A stretch of DNA of 64,000 nucleotides from Noviherbaspirillum sp. UKPF54 (lineage in GTDB: Bacteria; Pseudomonadota; Gammaproteobacteria; Burkholderiales; Burkholderiaceae_D). The notes under the pieces were generated by a model that did not search any database, was not told the origin of the DNA, and saw only the letters and a list, made by a program, of their open reading frames with translations. Below, piece by piece: positions 18,491-26,376 of the stretch. Numbering within the stretch: the first letter of the stretch is position 1; each line of letters starts with the position of its first letter. Position numbers and translations under genes: made by a program. The DNA lies in NCBI RefSeq assembly GCF_007874125.1, contig NZ_CP040128.1:62001-126000 (forward strand), written 5' to 3'.

Positions 18491-19006
18491 TTATTTAATC
18501 GCTTGGAGGCGGTAGCGTCGCAGAGTAAAAGGCTTGGCGGAATATGCCTTGATAATCCGAATTTGCGTGTCCGTATCACTCCCGATTTTCTCCAGCATTG
18601 CCTCGCCCTTGGCCAGGGCCAAGTCCATTGCTGCAGGTTTGTATTGCTCCGGATTCCGTCGATACGTGGCTATTTGTCTGGCCATGTCAGCTGCTGCGGC
18701 AGCTATTTGCAGTGCATGACAGGCCTCATCCAGTTTTTTTCCCACTGTCGCGTTGATTGCAATCTTCATATATGACACCGCAGTATCAAAATCCGCCATC
18801 TCAGCCTTCGTCGCTTTCCGGGTTGCCATCTTCTTAGCCGGTGCTACTGCCTTCTTCTCTGCCGGCTTTTTAGCCGCTGCGGCCTTTTTTGCTGGTGCCG
18901 CAGTTTTCTTCACTACCACTTTCTTAGCCGGTGCTGCCTTTTTCACTGCTGCCGTCTTCTTCACTACCGGCTTCTTTGCTGCTGCTGCTTTCTTTGCTGC
19001 TGCCAT
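18491..19006 (-). CDS. Histone-H1-like Lys/Ala/Pro-rich protein (hypothetical)
   Basis: 171 residues. Residues 1-65 are repeats of AAKK, PAKK and VVKKTA, a disordered basic tail like histone H1 or the AlgP/BpH1 proteins. The remainder (from about residue 68, ATKAEMADFDTAVSYMKIAI) is a predicted helical domain I do not recognise. The tail should bind DNA or RNA non-specifically; a chromatin or element-packaging role is inference. The tail resembles the start of RpoD in the adjacent core region. It is the last gene of a leftward group of small genes, and a terminator follows it. Confidence 0.75.
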   Translation of the reverse strand: MAAAKKAAAAKKPVVKKTAAVKKAAPAKKVVVKKTAAPAKKAAAAKKPAEKKAVAPAKKMATRKATKAEMADFDTAVSYMKIAINATVGKKLDEACHALQIAAAAADMARQIATYRRNPEQYKPAAMDLALAKGEAMLEKIGSDTDTQIRIIKAYSAKPFTLRRYRLQAIK

Positions 19007-19084
19007 TTCTTTGTCCTCAAATATTATTGATGCAAGGAAATGTTACCAGTTAAACGAGTAACTTCCTTGCATTTTGGAAACTGA

Positions 19085-19531
19085 TTAAAGCAACTCTTCT
19101 TGCATTTCCAGGAGTCGTTCGGCGCCAATCACTGGCAGCAGCACATCGTGTAATGCTGCGTACGTCCGCATGATTTCCGACATCTGCGCTTCCAAGCTCA
19201 CTGCCACCGGCACTTCGATTGGATTAGCTAACGGTGTCCAGCAACCATCTGCAGTGCGCTCGGCCAGATGCGCGGTCCATGTTTGTGCCCGGAGTTTCAG
19301 TTCGAGCCTCATGTAAAGTTGGTATGCCTCTGCATGTCGCGGATGGTCCGTCGGCAGTAGTACCTCAATTCGTAGCGCGCCAAAATCGTCGGCGAACCAG
19401 GGGATAACAGCAACACCACTCTTTGTCAGTGCGGTTGTCAGTGTTTGTGTCGTCCACTCAAGGGTGAGCATGAGTGACTGCCAGGCGTGGATATTCTTAT
19501 TGATGCGGCGTGTTTCGGCGCTCTTTGTCAT
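19085..19531 (-). CDS. Hypothetical protein, 148 residues
   Basis: Starts MTKSAETRRINKNIHAWQSL after a good site (AGGACAGGAAA before the ATG). It looks soluble and mixed alpha/beta, with AVIPWFADDFGALRIEVLLP in the middle and a helical end (LLPVIGAERLLEMQEELL). I do not recognise a family. Its upstream region contains the 35-bp terminator repeat that ends the gene to its right, so it needs its own promoter in the narrow gap or read-through. Likely part of the mobile element backbone. Confidence 0.6.
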   Translation of the reverse strand: MTKSAETRRINKNIHAWQSLMLTLEWTTQTLTTALTKSGVAVIPWFADDFGALRIEVLLPTDHPRHAEAYQLYMRLELKLRAQTWTAHLAERTADGCWTPLANPIEVPVAVSLEAQMSEIMRTYAALHDVLLPVIGAERLLEMQEELL

Positions 19532-19548
19532 TTTCCTGTCCTTTAGTT

Positions 19549-19583
19549 TTTGTGTTGGGTAATAAAAAAGGCCCCTCGGGGCC
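19549..19583 (-). terminator. Repeat-terminator copy 1 (35 bp) after the 19590-19982 gene
   Basis: On the minus strand AGGCCCC-GA-GGGGCCT is followed by TTTTT, a strong intrinsic terminator. The 35-bp block TTTGTGTTGGGTAATAAAAA plus the stem recurs at 20001-20035 with one base difference. Confidence 0.85.
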
Positions 19584-19589
19584 TTGTAA

Positions 19590-19982
19590 TCAAATTTGGT
19601 TTGTTTCGTCTGCCGTTTCGCGCAGTAAATCGGCCATCTCCGAGGTGTGGGTGAATCCCTCTTCGATGTGCTCTGTGCCAGCTAGCCGCGCCAGGGCTTG
19701 CCACCAGCGGTCCATGACGCGGTAGCACTCGTCGTAGCAAGCCAGTCCCGCCAGAAAGTCCTCAAAGACGTCTACGCCAGCAAACAGCTGAGATACCCAC
19801 GTGTCTGTATCAACGATACCGGCCTCCACGGCGGCAGTAATAGCGTCCAACACCTCGTACATCCCCATCGGAATTTCCGTGAAGGGCGTGAATTTTTTCG
19901 TGCGTTTGTTGAATCCGCCTGCCTCGCATTTGATGTTGTCGAGTGTTTGGGCTTTATGTTTGTATGCAGTGATGAGTGCCAT
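19590..19982 (-). CDS. Hypothetical protein, 130 residues
   Basis: Starts MALITAYKHKAQTLDNIKCE and is acidic and helical toward the C-terminus (DLLRETADETNQI). No motif is recognised. The start is set by a nearby AGGATAAAA site. It is ended by its own terminator, the first copy of the 35-bp repeat, and is preceded by the second copy, which belongs to the next gene. The one-gene-one-terminator layout suggests separately regulated cargo genes or modular gain. Confidence 0.6.
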   Translation of the reverse strand: MALITAYKHKAQTLDNIKCEAGGFNKRTKKFTPFTEIPMGMYEVLDAITAAVEAGIVDTDTWVSQLFAGVDVFEDFLAGLACYDECYRVMDRWWQALARLAGTEHIEEGFTHTSEMADLLRETADETNQI

Positions 19983-20000
19983 GATTTTTATCCTATAAAT

Positions 20001-20035
20001 TTTGTATTGGGTAATAAAAAAGGCCCCTCGGGGCC
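20001..20035 (-). terminator. Repeat-terminator copy 2 (35 bp) after the 20059-20412 gene
   Basis: Identical to the copy at 19549-19583 except for one base, TTTGTATTGG here against TTTGTGTTGG. It forms the same GC stem with a T run for leftward transcription. Confidence 0.85.
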
Positions 20036-20058
20036 TCTTGATTAGTGTTTTTTACGAG

Positions 20059-20412
20059 TTACGCCAATTTGAACGCGGGATGCTCGTCGTAGTGATTGCT
20101 GATGTCGAATAGCGTCAACAGATTGCCCTCGATATCTCCGAGGTCTTCATCAATCGCAGCCACGGCTTGTTCCGGTGTGTCGTGCTTTTCAAGCGATTGA
20201 GCCAGTAAGCGTGTCAACGCGTGGACGCGGTCCAGTTCCAGCATCGCGCGGTAGAACTCGCCACTCTTGAACAAATCCACCGCGTTCTGTGCGTACCCCG
20301 CGAGTTTGTCTTGAGAGGCTTTGGGGCAGGCGTCCAATTTCGTGGCCGGGTCGGGGAGATTGCGGAGTTGTTCAACGGCTTCGTCGAATGTCATGTTTTT
20401 GTTCAGCTTCAT
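20059..20412 (-). CDS. Hypothetical protein, 117 residues
   Basis: Starts MKLNKNMTFDEAVEQLRNLP after the site GGAGAAAAT. It is predicted all-helical and acidic (SLEKHDTPEQAVAAIDEDLG). I do not recognise it. It is first in the leftward group of small genes, with the long structured intergenic region 20490-20800 upstream, which may hold its promoter or regulator. Confidence 0.6.
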   Translation of the reverse strand: MKLNKNMTFDEAVEQLRNLPDPATKLDACPKASQDKLAGYAQNAVDLFKSGEFYRAMLELDRVHALTRLLAQSLEKHDTPEQAVAAIDEDLGDIEGNLLTLFDISNHYDEHPAFKLA

Positions 20413-20489
20413 ATTTTCTCCTAAGCTTGAAATGTATTTTTTGTGAAACGAATGAAACCAGCCGCGCAGAGCAAAGTGCCTAGCGTCAG

Positions 20490-20800
20490 GGCTGGTGTTG
20501 CTTGGGGGTGTTCTGGGGATTTATTGAGCGCCTGATTAGGCGCTTGAGGTGGTGCGGCTTAGCGTTCCGCTGACTACCTCTGTCTGAATTTTTAAAGTGC
20601 AAACCTTACGAGAATAGTTACTCGTTCCGCGCTTCGTTGTGAGCCCGGGGCATCGACTGCTTGTTTCCGACTTCCTGAGCCGGAGCAGCTGGTTTGCACT
20701 TCAAAAGAAGTAGTGAAACGAAATATATAGAAATAAATTCTGTTGGGCAACTATTTTTTTCAACAGCATGATAGCGCGCCAGGGCGCTAGCGCGCTATCA
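20490..20800. repeat. Highly structured intergenic region with nested inverted repeats, possible ncRNA
   Basis: No gene. An 11-bp perfect inverted repeat, AAGTGCAAACC at 20595-20605 and GGTTTGCACTT at 20691-20701, encloses about 85 nt. To its left is AGCGCCTGATTAGGCGCT, and to its right are CTGTTG/CAACAG arms and GATAGCGCGC/GCGCGCTATC (20770-20779 and 20790-20799). So many nested stems suggest a structured RNA, an origin/transfer site or a regulator-binding region; which one is open. Confidence 0.5.
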
Positions 20801-21016
20801 CTGTAATCGCATCAATTTTGATTCCAATCGGCTGAACTCCGCCTCAAGAACAGCGTAGTCCTGCCAGTCGTCTCCGCCATAAGATATGAATCTGGCAAAC
20901 TTGGCGAGTCGGCGGTCGAGGAGAGACTGGTAGACCCAATGCTCCGTGTGGTCCGGTGGGGGCGTAGTCGCGCATCTGCGCGTCTTGGTCTATCGATTCT
21001 AGGTTTTTCGCTTCAT
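20798..21016 (-). pseudogene. Possible broken small gene with two in-frame TAG codons
   Basis: Leftward from an ATG at 21016 the frame reads MKRKT, TAG, NR, TAG, then 63 open codons with protein-like content (EHWVYQSLLDRRLAKFARFI, then WQDYAVLEAEFSRLESKLMR) ending at TGA 20798. AGGAGG lies immediately before the ATG, too close for ideal use. It looks like a small helical protein gene inactivated by nonsense changes, or one using another start. No family is recognised. Confidence 0.35.
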
Positions 21017-21055
21017 CCCTCCTAGAGACCGGGGGGATGAACCATCTTTTCGTTA

Positions 21056-22141
21056 TCAAGACCCATTGACCAGGCGAACCCGATGGCGCCGAGCCGCAAA
21101 CAATACCGCACGACGCACTTCACTGAGCGGTAACTTGCGGAACCCCTCCAAAATTTCTGTGACCGGTACTTTTACGCGAGCGATATCAATTCCGACAGAC
21201 TGACACCAGGAGCGGATACCATATTCGCAGCTGCCTGTCTGCCGCGCGTCATCAAGGCTGACCTTGACGTCGCTGGCTGAAAATTTGGCGATAAACGAGT
21301 CGACCGATGACGACAGGTCAGCAACCGTGGCCATGTGTTTTTTAAGGATTCGACACTTGCGCAGTAGTCCTGCAATGGCGTTTTCCGGGGTGTCGCCATG
21401 AAAGTGCTCGTCCCCGCTCTTTGCAATGAATCCGCGTTCTGTCCTTACGTCATAGCCACGGCCCTGGCTTGCCCATACTGCGTCATACAGTGCAATGCCA
21501 GCAGGGCTTTCCATCGGCAGGACATCTAGCGTGAGCAATCCGCCAAGGTTAGCCAAGCCCTTGCGCTCGACTCTCAGCCGCCAGTCGGCCGGCACACATA
21601 TCTGGTGGTTATCGACATTGGCTCCCCATCCTTTATATGCGCCACGATAGACATCGTAATTGCGGCCAAGCTCGACCGAGTAATTGACCTTGCTTGTGCA
21701 GGACGCGAACCCCACGGTAAAGCGGGTGCCGCCAGGTGCGCCATGACGGAACGCTCCCTTGGCATGCGCCGATATGGCGCGTATCCGGAGTGCGGTAAGC
21801 CGCTTGGACGGTGTTCCTTTTGGAAGAAGAACCGGCGCGCGGCCAGAGGGTGTGGGGAGCGACGGAACGGGTTGAGAAAGCCGGGCACTGGCTCTGTCGC
21901 AGAAGCGCTGCGCGCGCACCATCTCAAAATCGGCACGCAGTTCTTGCACACGTTCGACGTTAGCAGGATTGCCCGCAAGGCCGATTGCGCGGAGTGCGGC
22001 CATGATAGCCTTCTTGGTGTGGCCAGTGTCGGTCGCAGCCGTCTTGATGAGTTTGACTTCTTTGTCGTGCGCCGACGGAGATTTCCCGGCCGCCGTAGTG
22101 CCTGCAAAGTTGGAATTGCCCTGAGTGGTTGCATGAACCAT
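21056..22141 (-). CDS. Hypothetical accessory protein, 361 residues
   Basis: Start chosen at ATG 22141 (MVHATTQGNSNFAGTTAAGK) because GAGGAC lies about 7 nt upstream; an in-frame ATG at 22174 would add eleven residues. The N-terminal 100 residues are Ser/Thr/Ala-rich and perhaps disordered, then a folded region follows with YSVELGRNYDVYRGAYKGWG, and a basic end (FAARRHRVRLVNGS). No known catalytic motif is seen. It stands alone, divergent from the GGDEF gene across 330 bp. Unknown function, typical of phage or plasmid cargo. Confidence 0.65.
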   Translation of the reverse strand: MVHATTQGNSNFAGTTAAGKSPSAHDKEVKLIKTAATDTGHTKKAIMAALRAIGLAGNPANVERVQELRADFEMVRAQRFCDRASARLSQPVPSLPTPSGRAPVLLPKGTPSKRLTALRIRAISAHAKGAFRHGAPGGTRFTVGFASCTSKVNYSVELGRNYDVYRGAYKGWGANVDNHQICVPADWRLRVERKGLANLGGLLTLDVLPMESPAGIALYDAVWASQGRGYDVRTERGFIAKSGDEHFHGDTPENAIAGLLRKCRILKKHMATVADLSSSVDSFIAKFSASDVKVSLDDARQTGSCEYGIRSWCQSVGIDIARVKVPVTEILEGFRKLPLSEVRRAVLFAARRHRVRLVNGS

Positions 22142-22210
22142 GATGATGTCCTCACAAAAAATTGGTAAGGACAAGTGTAAAAATCAGGTTTTAGCCTTTT
22201 TGGAAGCAGC

Positions 22211-22375
22211 GTGAAAAAAATTCTTGGGCAGTTGTTCAAGCGTGCGTACGCAGACGACAGCCGCAATGAAGGCGCCTGGACGATAATTTTATCGGCTCGA
22301 GGTTACATGCTTTGCGGATTTGCCGAAAATCTCAGCTGCCCTAGGGAACCGTCACCAAACCACGTGCTAAAATAA
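22211..22375 (+). CDS. Possible small protein, 54 residues
   Basis: GTG start after GGAAGCAGC; the frame reads VKKILGQLFKRAYADDSRNE then WTIILSARGYMLCGFAENLS. Composition is protein-like, but nothing is recognised. It fills much of the otherwise empty divergent region 22,142-22,474. Could be a real short gene or chance. Confidence 0.3.
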   Translation: MKKILGQLFKRAYADDSRNEGAWTIILSARGYMLCGFAENLSCPREPSPNHVLK

Positions 22376-22474
22376 TTTCTACAGTGCAACTATTTGTGAC
22401 TTGCACGCGCAAACCGTGCGCGCATATCGGTACTCCGGCCATTCATAAAGCTTGGCCTCAAGGCGTGATTCGGC

Positions 22475-23551
22475 ATGAAGAAATTTCGTTGGTTGACCCG
22501 TCTGTTGTCGCGCAAGTCTCCTATCGGCTCCGAGTTCGGCCAGGCGAAGCTCCGGGTGATGAATGTCACACCGTTCTGCCTGTACCTTATTCTGGCGTGG
22601 TATCGCGATTGGCATGCCGTGCCTGCCAATGTAGCCATAGGCGCATTGGGATACATCCTTTATGCCGTGCTCTGGGTGTTCGTTGTACAGTTTTCCATTC
22701 TGAATATTCAGCTGCGGCGGACGCTGGCCGCCATATTGGACCAGGCGTTGCCTGCCATCGGGATGTATCTCGCTGGGTTTCTGGCCGGTTTGGTTGCCTG
22801 GGTTCCCGCTCTCGGGTCCATCGGTAGCGGCATGCGGTTCGGGACAAGATATGCGTGGCTCTCGTCGGCGGTCGGCGGCCCGGCTATGGGCGCCGCATTC
22901 TTCTTCTCGTCCGACTGGCGAAGCATTCCGGGCGTTGCGGCCGGCATCGTGCTCGTCAACGTCCTGTTGCCACTCTATGTTGTTGTCCTCGTCAAGCGAC
23001 TCGAAGAGGAGAAATCCGCATTCGAATCGCGTGTCGCACACCTTGAGGTCGCCACCAAACACGACCCGTTGACGGGATTATTGAACCGTGCCGGATTCGG
23101 GGATGTACTTGAAGAATTGCGGGCGGCGGATACTAAACCTGGCGAAAAGACCGCAGTACTGGTATTGGACTTGGATGGATTTAAGGCTATCAACGATGCC
23201 TGCGGACATGCTGCCGGCGACACGGTATTGAAGGCCGTCGCCGCTTCATTAGTTCGCTGCGTGCGGCATTCGGATAAGGTTGCTAGGCTGGGCGGGGATG
23301 AATTTGGCATAGCGCTTCGGCACGTTGTCAGTGAAGACAATGCTGAACGGCTCGCAGCAGGGGTGCTCAGCGCAATCGAACGGGTAGTCACTCCACGCGA
23401 CGATTTACGGCTTGGAGCAAGCGTTGGAATATGCATGTTGCCCAATCCGGAACTGCATACAAATGAGGCAATTATCGAAGCAGCAGACCGCTTAATGTAC
23501 AAAGCGAAAGCGGAGGGAAAGAACCAGTTTCGTATGTGTCATTGCGGGTAA
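22475..23551 (+). CDS. Membrane-bound diguanylate cyclase (GGDEF domain)
   Basis: 358 residues. The N-terminal half (about 25-180) is hydrophobic with five or six likely membrane helices (CLYLILAWYRDWHAVPANVA, YILYAVLWVFVVQFSILNIQ), resembling the MASE2-type sensor. A short helix links to the GGDEF domain (KHDPLTGLLNRAGF), with the active-site loop RLGGDEFGIAL at about 271-281. The intact GGDEF suggests real cyclic-di-GMP synthesis from two GTP. No EAL domain is present. The RxxD inhibitory site five residues before GGDEF is not fully present, so feedback control is doubtful. Confidence 0.9.
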   Translation: MKKFRWLTRLLSRKSPIGSEFGQAKLRVMNVTPFCLYLILAWYRDWHAVPANVAIGALGYILYAVLWVFVVQFSILNIQLRRTLAAILDQALPAIGMYLAGFLAGLVAWVPALGSIGSGMRFGTRYAWLSSAVGGPAMGAAFFFSSDWRSIPGVAAGIVLVNVLLPLYVVVLVKRLEEEKSAFESRVAHLEVATKHDPLTGLLNRAGFGDVLEELRAADTKPGEKTAVLVLDLDGFKAINDACGHAAGDTVLKAVAASLVRCVRHSDKVARLGGDEFGIALRHVVSEDNAERLAAGVLSAIERVVTPRDDLRLGASVGICMLPNPELHTNEAIIEAADRLMYKAKAEGKNQFRMCHCG

Positions 23552-23638
23552 ATAAGCAATTCCCGGACGCAGTGAATTCTCTGGTTGTCGTCGTGAACAT
23601 TGGACGTTGTTGACGCGCGTAATACGGCTGACACAGGT

Positions 23639-23681
23639 ACCGTAATACCGTAATACCGTAATACCGTAATGCCGTAATGCC
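23639..23681. repeat. Short tandem repeat, 8-bp unit ACCGTAAT
   Basis: Four exact ACCGTAAT units followed by one GCCGTAAT and a partial GCC, in the noncoding gap after the GGDEF gene. Such repeats vary by slippage. The remainder of 23,552-23,923 shows no gene. Confidence 0.85.
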
Positions 23682-23923
23682 GGGGCGAGATTCGGGAGCA
23701 GGTCGAGTAAGTTAGCCCAGCTGAACCGATTGCGTGGCTAGCACGCTGGAAGAGAATTTGCAGAGCAGTTAGCTGAGTAACGGAACTCATTTTGACTTGC
23801 ATCTGGTAGCGACGTGGAAGAGCGTGTTTTTGCAGCGAGTATTGCAGGCTGCTCACGAAGCCTGTTCCTGCTCGATTCAAAACGCCAAGCAGGAGCTTGA
23901 ATTTTAGAAACGCATCGCAGATA

Positions 23924-23939
23924 CTGTATGTATATACAG
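23924..23939. promoter_or_regulatory. LexA (SOS) box upstream of umuD
   Basis: CTGTATGTATATACAG matches the CTGT-N8-ACAG LexA operator and lies 26 bp before the umuD ATG, so the umuDC pair should be induced by DNA damage. Confidence 0.93.
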
Positions 23940-23965
23940 TTTAATGTCATAAAGAATTATCTGCC

Positions 23966-24400
23966 ATGTCGTCACAACAAGACCCCGTGCCGCTGGATGT
24001 CAATCCGCTGGTTTTGACCCAGTTCGGGGCTACTGTGCGAACAGGCTTTCCCAGTCCGGCGGCAGACCACAGCCAAAAAAGAATCGACCTGAATGCCCAC
24101 TTGCTCCTTAACCCGGAAGCATCGTTCCTTTTTCGCGTCCGGGGCGACTCGATGATTAACGTCGGCATCTTTGACGGCGATACGATTGTTGTTGACCGCT
24201 CCATCGAACCGAAGCACCGGCACATTGTGCTGGCCATCGTGGATGAGGAATTTACCGTCAAGCGGCTGTATCGGCGCGGGAAGACCATCCGCCTCTTGGC
24301 GGAAAATCCGGCGTATCCGCCGATTGATTTGAAGGATGGGCAAGAGCTGCGCGTGTGGGGCGTAGTCACCTATAACCTTCGCAAGCTGCTCAACGGCTAG
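23966..24400 (+). CDS. umuD: UmuD-like translesion error-prone DNA polymerase V autoproteolytic subunit
   Basis: 144 residues of the LexA/S24 fold. The catalytic pair is visible: Ser62 in RVRGDSMI and Lys99 in [10 protein letters not shown], matching Ser60/Lys97 of E. coli UmuD. The expected cleavage site lies in VRTGFPSPA; here it is Thr26-Gly27 instead of the usual Cys/Ala-Gly, so self-cleavage may be altered. RecA-stimulated cleavage to UmuD' activates polymerase V. It lies 7 nt before umuC and behind a LexA box. Many mobile elements carry such pairs (MucAB, RumAB). Confidence 0.92.
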   Translation: MSSQQDPVPLDVNPLVLTQFGATVRTGFPSPAADHSQKRIDLNAHLLLNPEASFLFRVRGDSMINVGIFDGDTIVVDRSIEPKHRHIVLAIVDEEFTVKRLYRRGKTIRLLAENPAYPPIDLKDGQELRVWGVVTYNLRKLLNG

Positions 24401-24407
24401 CAGCGCC

Positions 24408-25685
24408 ATGGACTCGTCAATCCGCAGCCTGGCATTAGTCGACTGCAACAACTTCTATTGCAGTTGCGAGAGAGTGTTCAGGCCGGACCTCGATGGGAAG
24501 CCAGTGGTCGTCCTTTCGAATAACGACGGCTGCGTCGTCGCGCGGTCCAACGAATCTAAGGCGCTGGGTGTCAAGATGGGCGAACCCTGGTTCAAGTTAA
24601 GAAACCTGGCCAGGGAGCACGGCATCGTCGCCTTCTCGTCCAATTACGCGTTATATGCCGACATGAGCAATCGCGTCATGTCTATCCTGTCCCAGTTTTC
24701 GCCGGTCCAGGAAGTCTATTCGATAGATGAATGCTTTCTCGACCTGACGGGGTTCACGGATATTCGCGAGCGGGCATACGACGTTCGAAAAACCATTTTG
24801 CAGTGGACTGGACTTACCGTCTGTGTAGGCATCGGCCCATCCAAGACGTTGGCCAAGCTCGCTAACCACGTCTCGAAAAAGCATCCAAAATCAAAAGGGG
24901 TATTCGATTACAACTTACTCAGTCAGTCGCAGCAAGACAACGTTCTAGCCCACCTGGAAGCGGGCGATGTGTGGGGTATCGGCAGGAAGCTGTCGACAGG
25001 ATTGAGCACCATTGGAATTGATTCCGTCTTGCAGTTACGGGACGCAGATGCTCCTTCACTGAGAGCGCGCTATGGTGTTGTAATGGAGAAGACCATTCGG
25101 GAGCTGCGTGGTGACGCCTGCATCGAGCTAGAAGAAGTCGAACCCCCCAAAAAACAAATTGTTTCCAGTCGCTCGTTTGGTCAATGCGTGACCGAGTTGC
25201 ACGACCTACAGGATGCTGTTGCCCACTTCATATCCAATGCTGCCGGAAAACTGCGAACGCAGAAATCCGTTGCGGGACTGCTGCAGGTGTTTATTCTCAC
25301 CGACCGGTTCAGGCCGGAAAAGTCGCAATATTCCCCATGCATTTCCATTCCATTGCCGGTCCCGACTGCCGATTCGTTGCAGCTCAATCGCTGGGCATGC
25401 GATGGATTGAAGCGCATCTATCGGGCTGGCTACGACTACAAGAAGGCCGGCGTCATCCTCGCTGACATCAGGCCAGAGCATATTGTGCAAGAGGACTTGT
25501 TCGCGGTCCAAGAAACGAAGCCGAGAGAAGCCCTGATGGACGCGCTGGATAAAATCAATGCTCGCTTTGGACGAGGTGCATTGAAGATTTCAAGTGATGG
25601 CTCGCACCGGGCATGGGAAATGAGAGCGGACAACAGGAGCCCACACTACACGACGGATTGGGAGCAAATTGCTGAGTGTCGTTGA
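24408..25685 (+). CDS. umuC: Y-family DNA polymerase V catalytic subunit UmuC
   Basis: 425 residues. N-terminal palm motif [17 protein letters not shown] (metal-binding Asp), then [17 protein letters not shown], and the second acidic motif [13 protein letters not shown], all typical of UmuC. Helix-hairpin-helix and little-finger domains follow, with a UmuC-type C-terminal tail. It copies damaged DNA with UmuD'2 and RecA. Immediately downstream of umuD and under the same LexA box. Length matches the family (422 in E. coli). Confidence 0.96.
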   Translation: MDSSIRSLALVDCNNFYCSCERVFRPDLDGKPVVVLSNNDGCVVARSNESKALGVKMGEPWFKLRNLAREHGIVAFSSNYALYADMSNRVMSILSQFSPVQEVYSIDECFLDLTGFTDIRERAYDVRKTILQWTGLTVCVGIGPSKTLAKLANHVSKKHPKSKGVFDYNLLSQSQQDNVLAHLEAGDVWGIGRKLSTGLSTIGIDSVLQLRDADAPSLRARYGVVMEKTIRELRGDACIELEEVEPPKKQIVSSRSFGQCVTELHDLQDAVAHFISNAAGKLRTQKSVAGLLQVFILTDRFRPEKSQYSPCISIPLPVPTADSLQLNRWACDGLKRIYRAGYDYKKAGVILADIRPEHIVQEDLFAVQETKPREALMDALDKINARFGRGALKISSDGSHRAWEMRADNRSPHYTTDWEQIAECR

Positions 25686-25771
25686 ATAAAAAAGAATGCT
25701 TCCGTCTTCGCGTTGCAAAGACAGGCCTATTAGTATGGTGAAAATGAGCGAAAAATTATTGGAGTAAATGC

Positions 25772-26353
25772 ATGAATCAAATCCTTATCGTTGGTGTTGG
25801 AGGTGCCGGTTGCGCGATTGCCGCGCATATTCACTCCACAATCGGCGGGCGAGCTATAGCGGTCAACACGGACAGCAACGCACTTAAGCGCGTTTCCCTC
25901 CCAGAGCAGCTATTGATAGGTCTTCACGCCTGCCGCGGCGCGGGTGCGCAGGTTCCGGAGCGAGGACGGCGAGCCGCAGTTGAGTCGCGAACAGAACTGG
26001 CGGCAATCATGGACGGTTCGTCGTTGCTCATTCTTTTGACGGGGCTGGGTGGCGGAACTGGAACAGGCGCAGTGCCAGTTATCGTGCAGATTGCCCAAGA
26101 CAAGGGATTGGAAGTATTGGCCGCAGTCACGTTGCCGTTTACTGTGGAAGGAGCTCGGCGGCAAGCGGCGTTGGAAGGGCTTCGAACGCTGAACGCAACA
26201 GGCATTTCAAGTTTTGTTTATGACCTTGCCGAAGCTGAAAGCCACGCGCCAGAATCGGGCATGGACGAATCACTGAAAAACGCGAACCAAATTATTGGTG
26301 ATGAAGTCGTGCGTAGGGTGGAGAAATATCGGCTGTTGGTGGCTGGTAGATAG
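25772..26353 (+). CDS. Stand-alone FtsZ-like GTPase domain protein
   Basis: 193 residues with the FtsZ/tubulin nucleotide-binding order: ILIVGVGGAGCAIAAHI (first loop), AVNTDSNAL (as NTDAQAL in FtsZ), GARRQ/RGAG-like switch, and the signature LTGLGGGTGTGAVPVIVQIA, followed by AAVTLPFTVEGARRQ like FtsZ VTKPF-FEG. It ends shortly after this point, so the C-terminal FtsZ domain containing the T7 catalytic loop and the tail that binds FtsA/ZipA is absent. It should bind GTP but may not form ordinary filaments. Good ribosome binding site (TTGGAG). It is 23 bp before the next gene and probably co-transcribed with it. Confidence 0.8.
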   Translation: MNQILIVGVGGAGCAIAAHIHSTIGGRAIAVNTDSNALKRVSLPEQLLIGLHACRGAGAQVPERGRRAAVESRTELAAIMDGSSLLILLTGLGGGTGTGAVPVIVQIAQDKGLEVLAAVTLPFTVEGARRQAALEGLRTLNATGISSFVYDLAEAESHAPESGMDESLKNANQIIGDEVVRRVEKYRLLVAGR

Positions 26354-26376
26354 CAATTCCAGGGGGGCCTGCCAAG

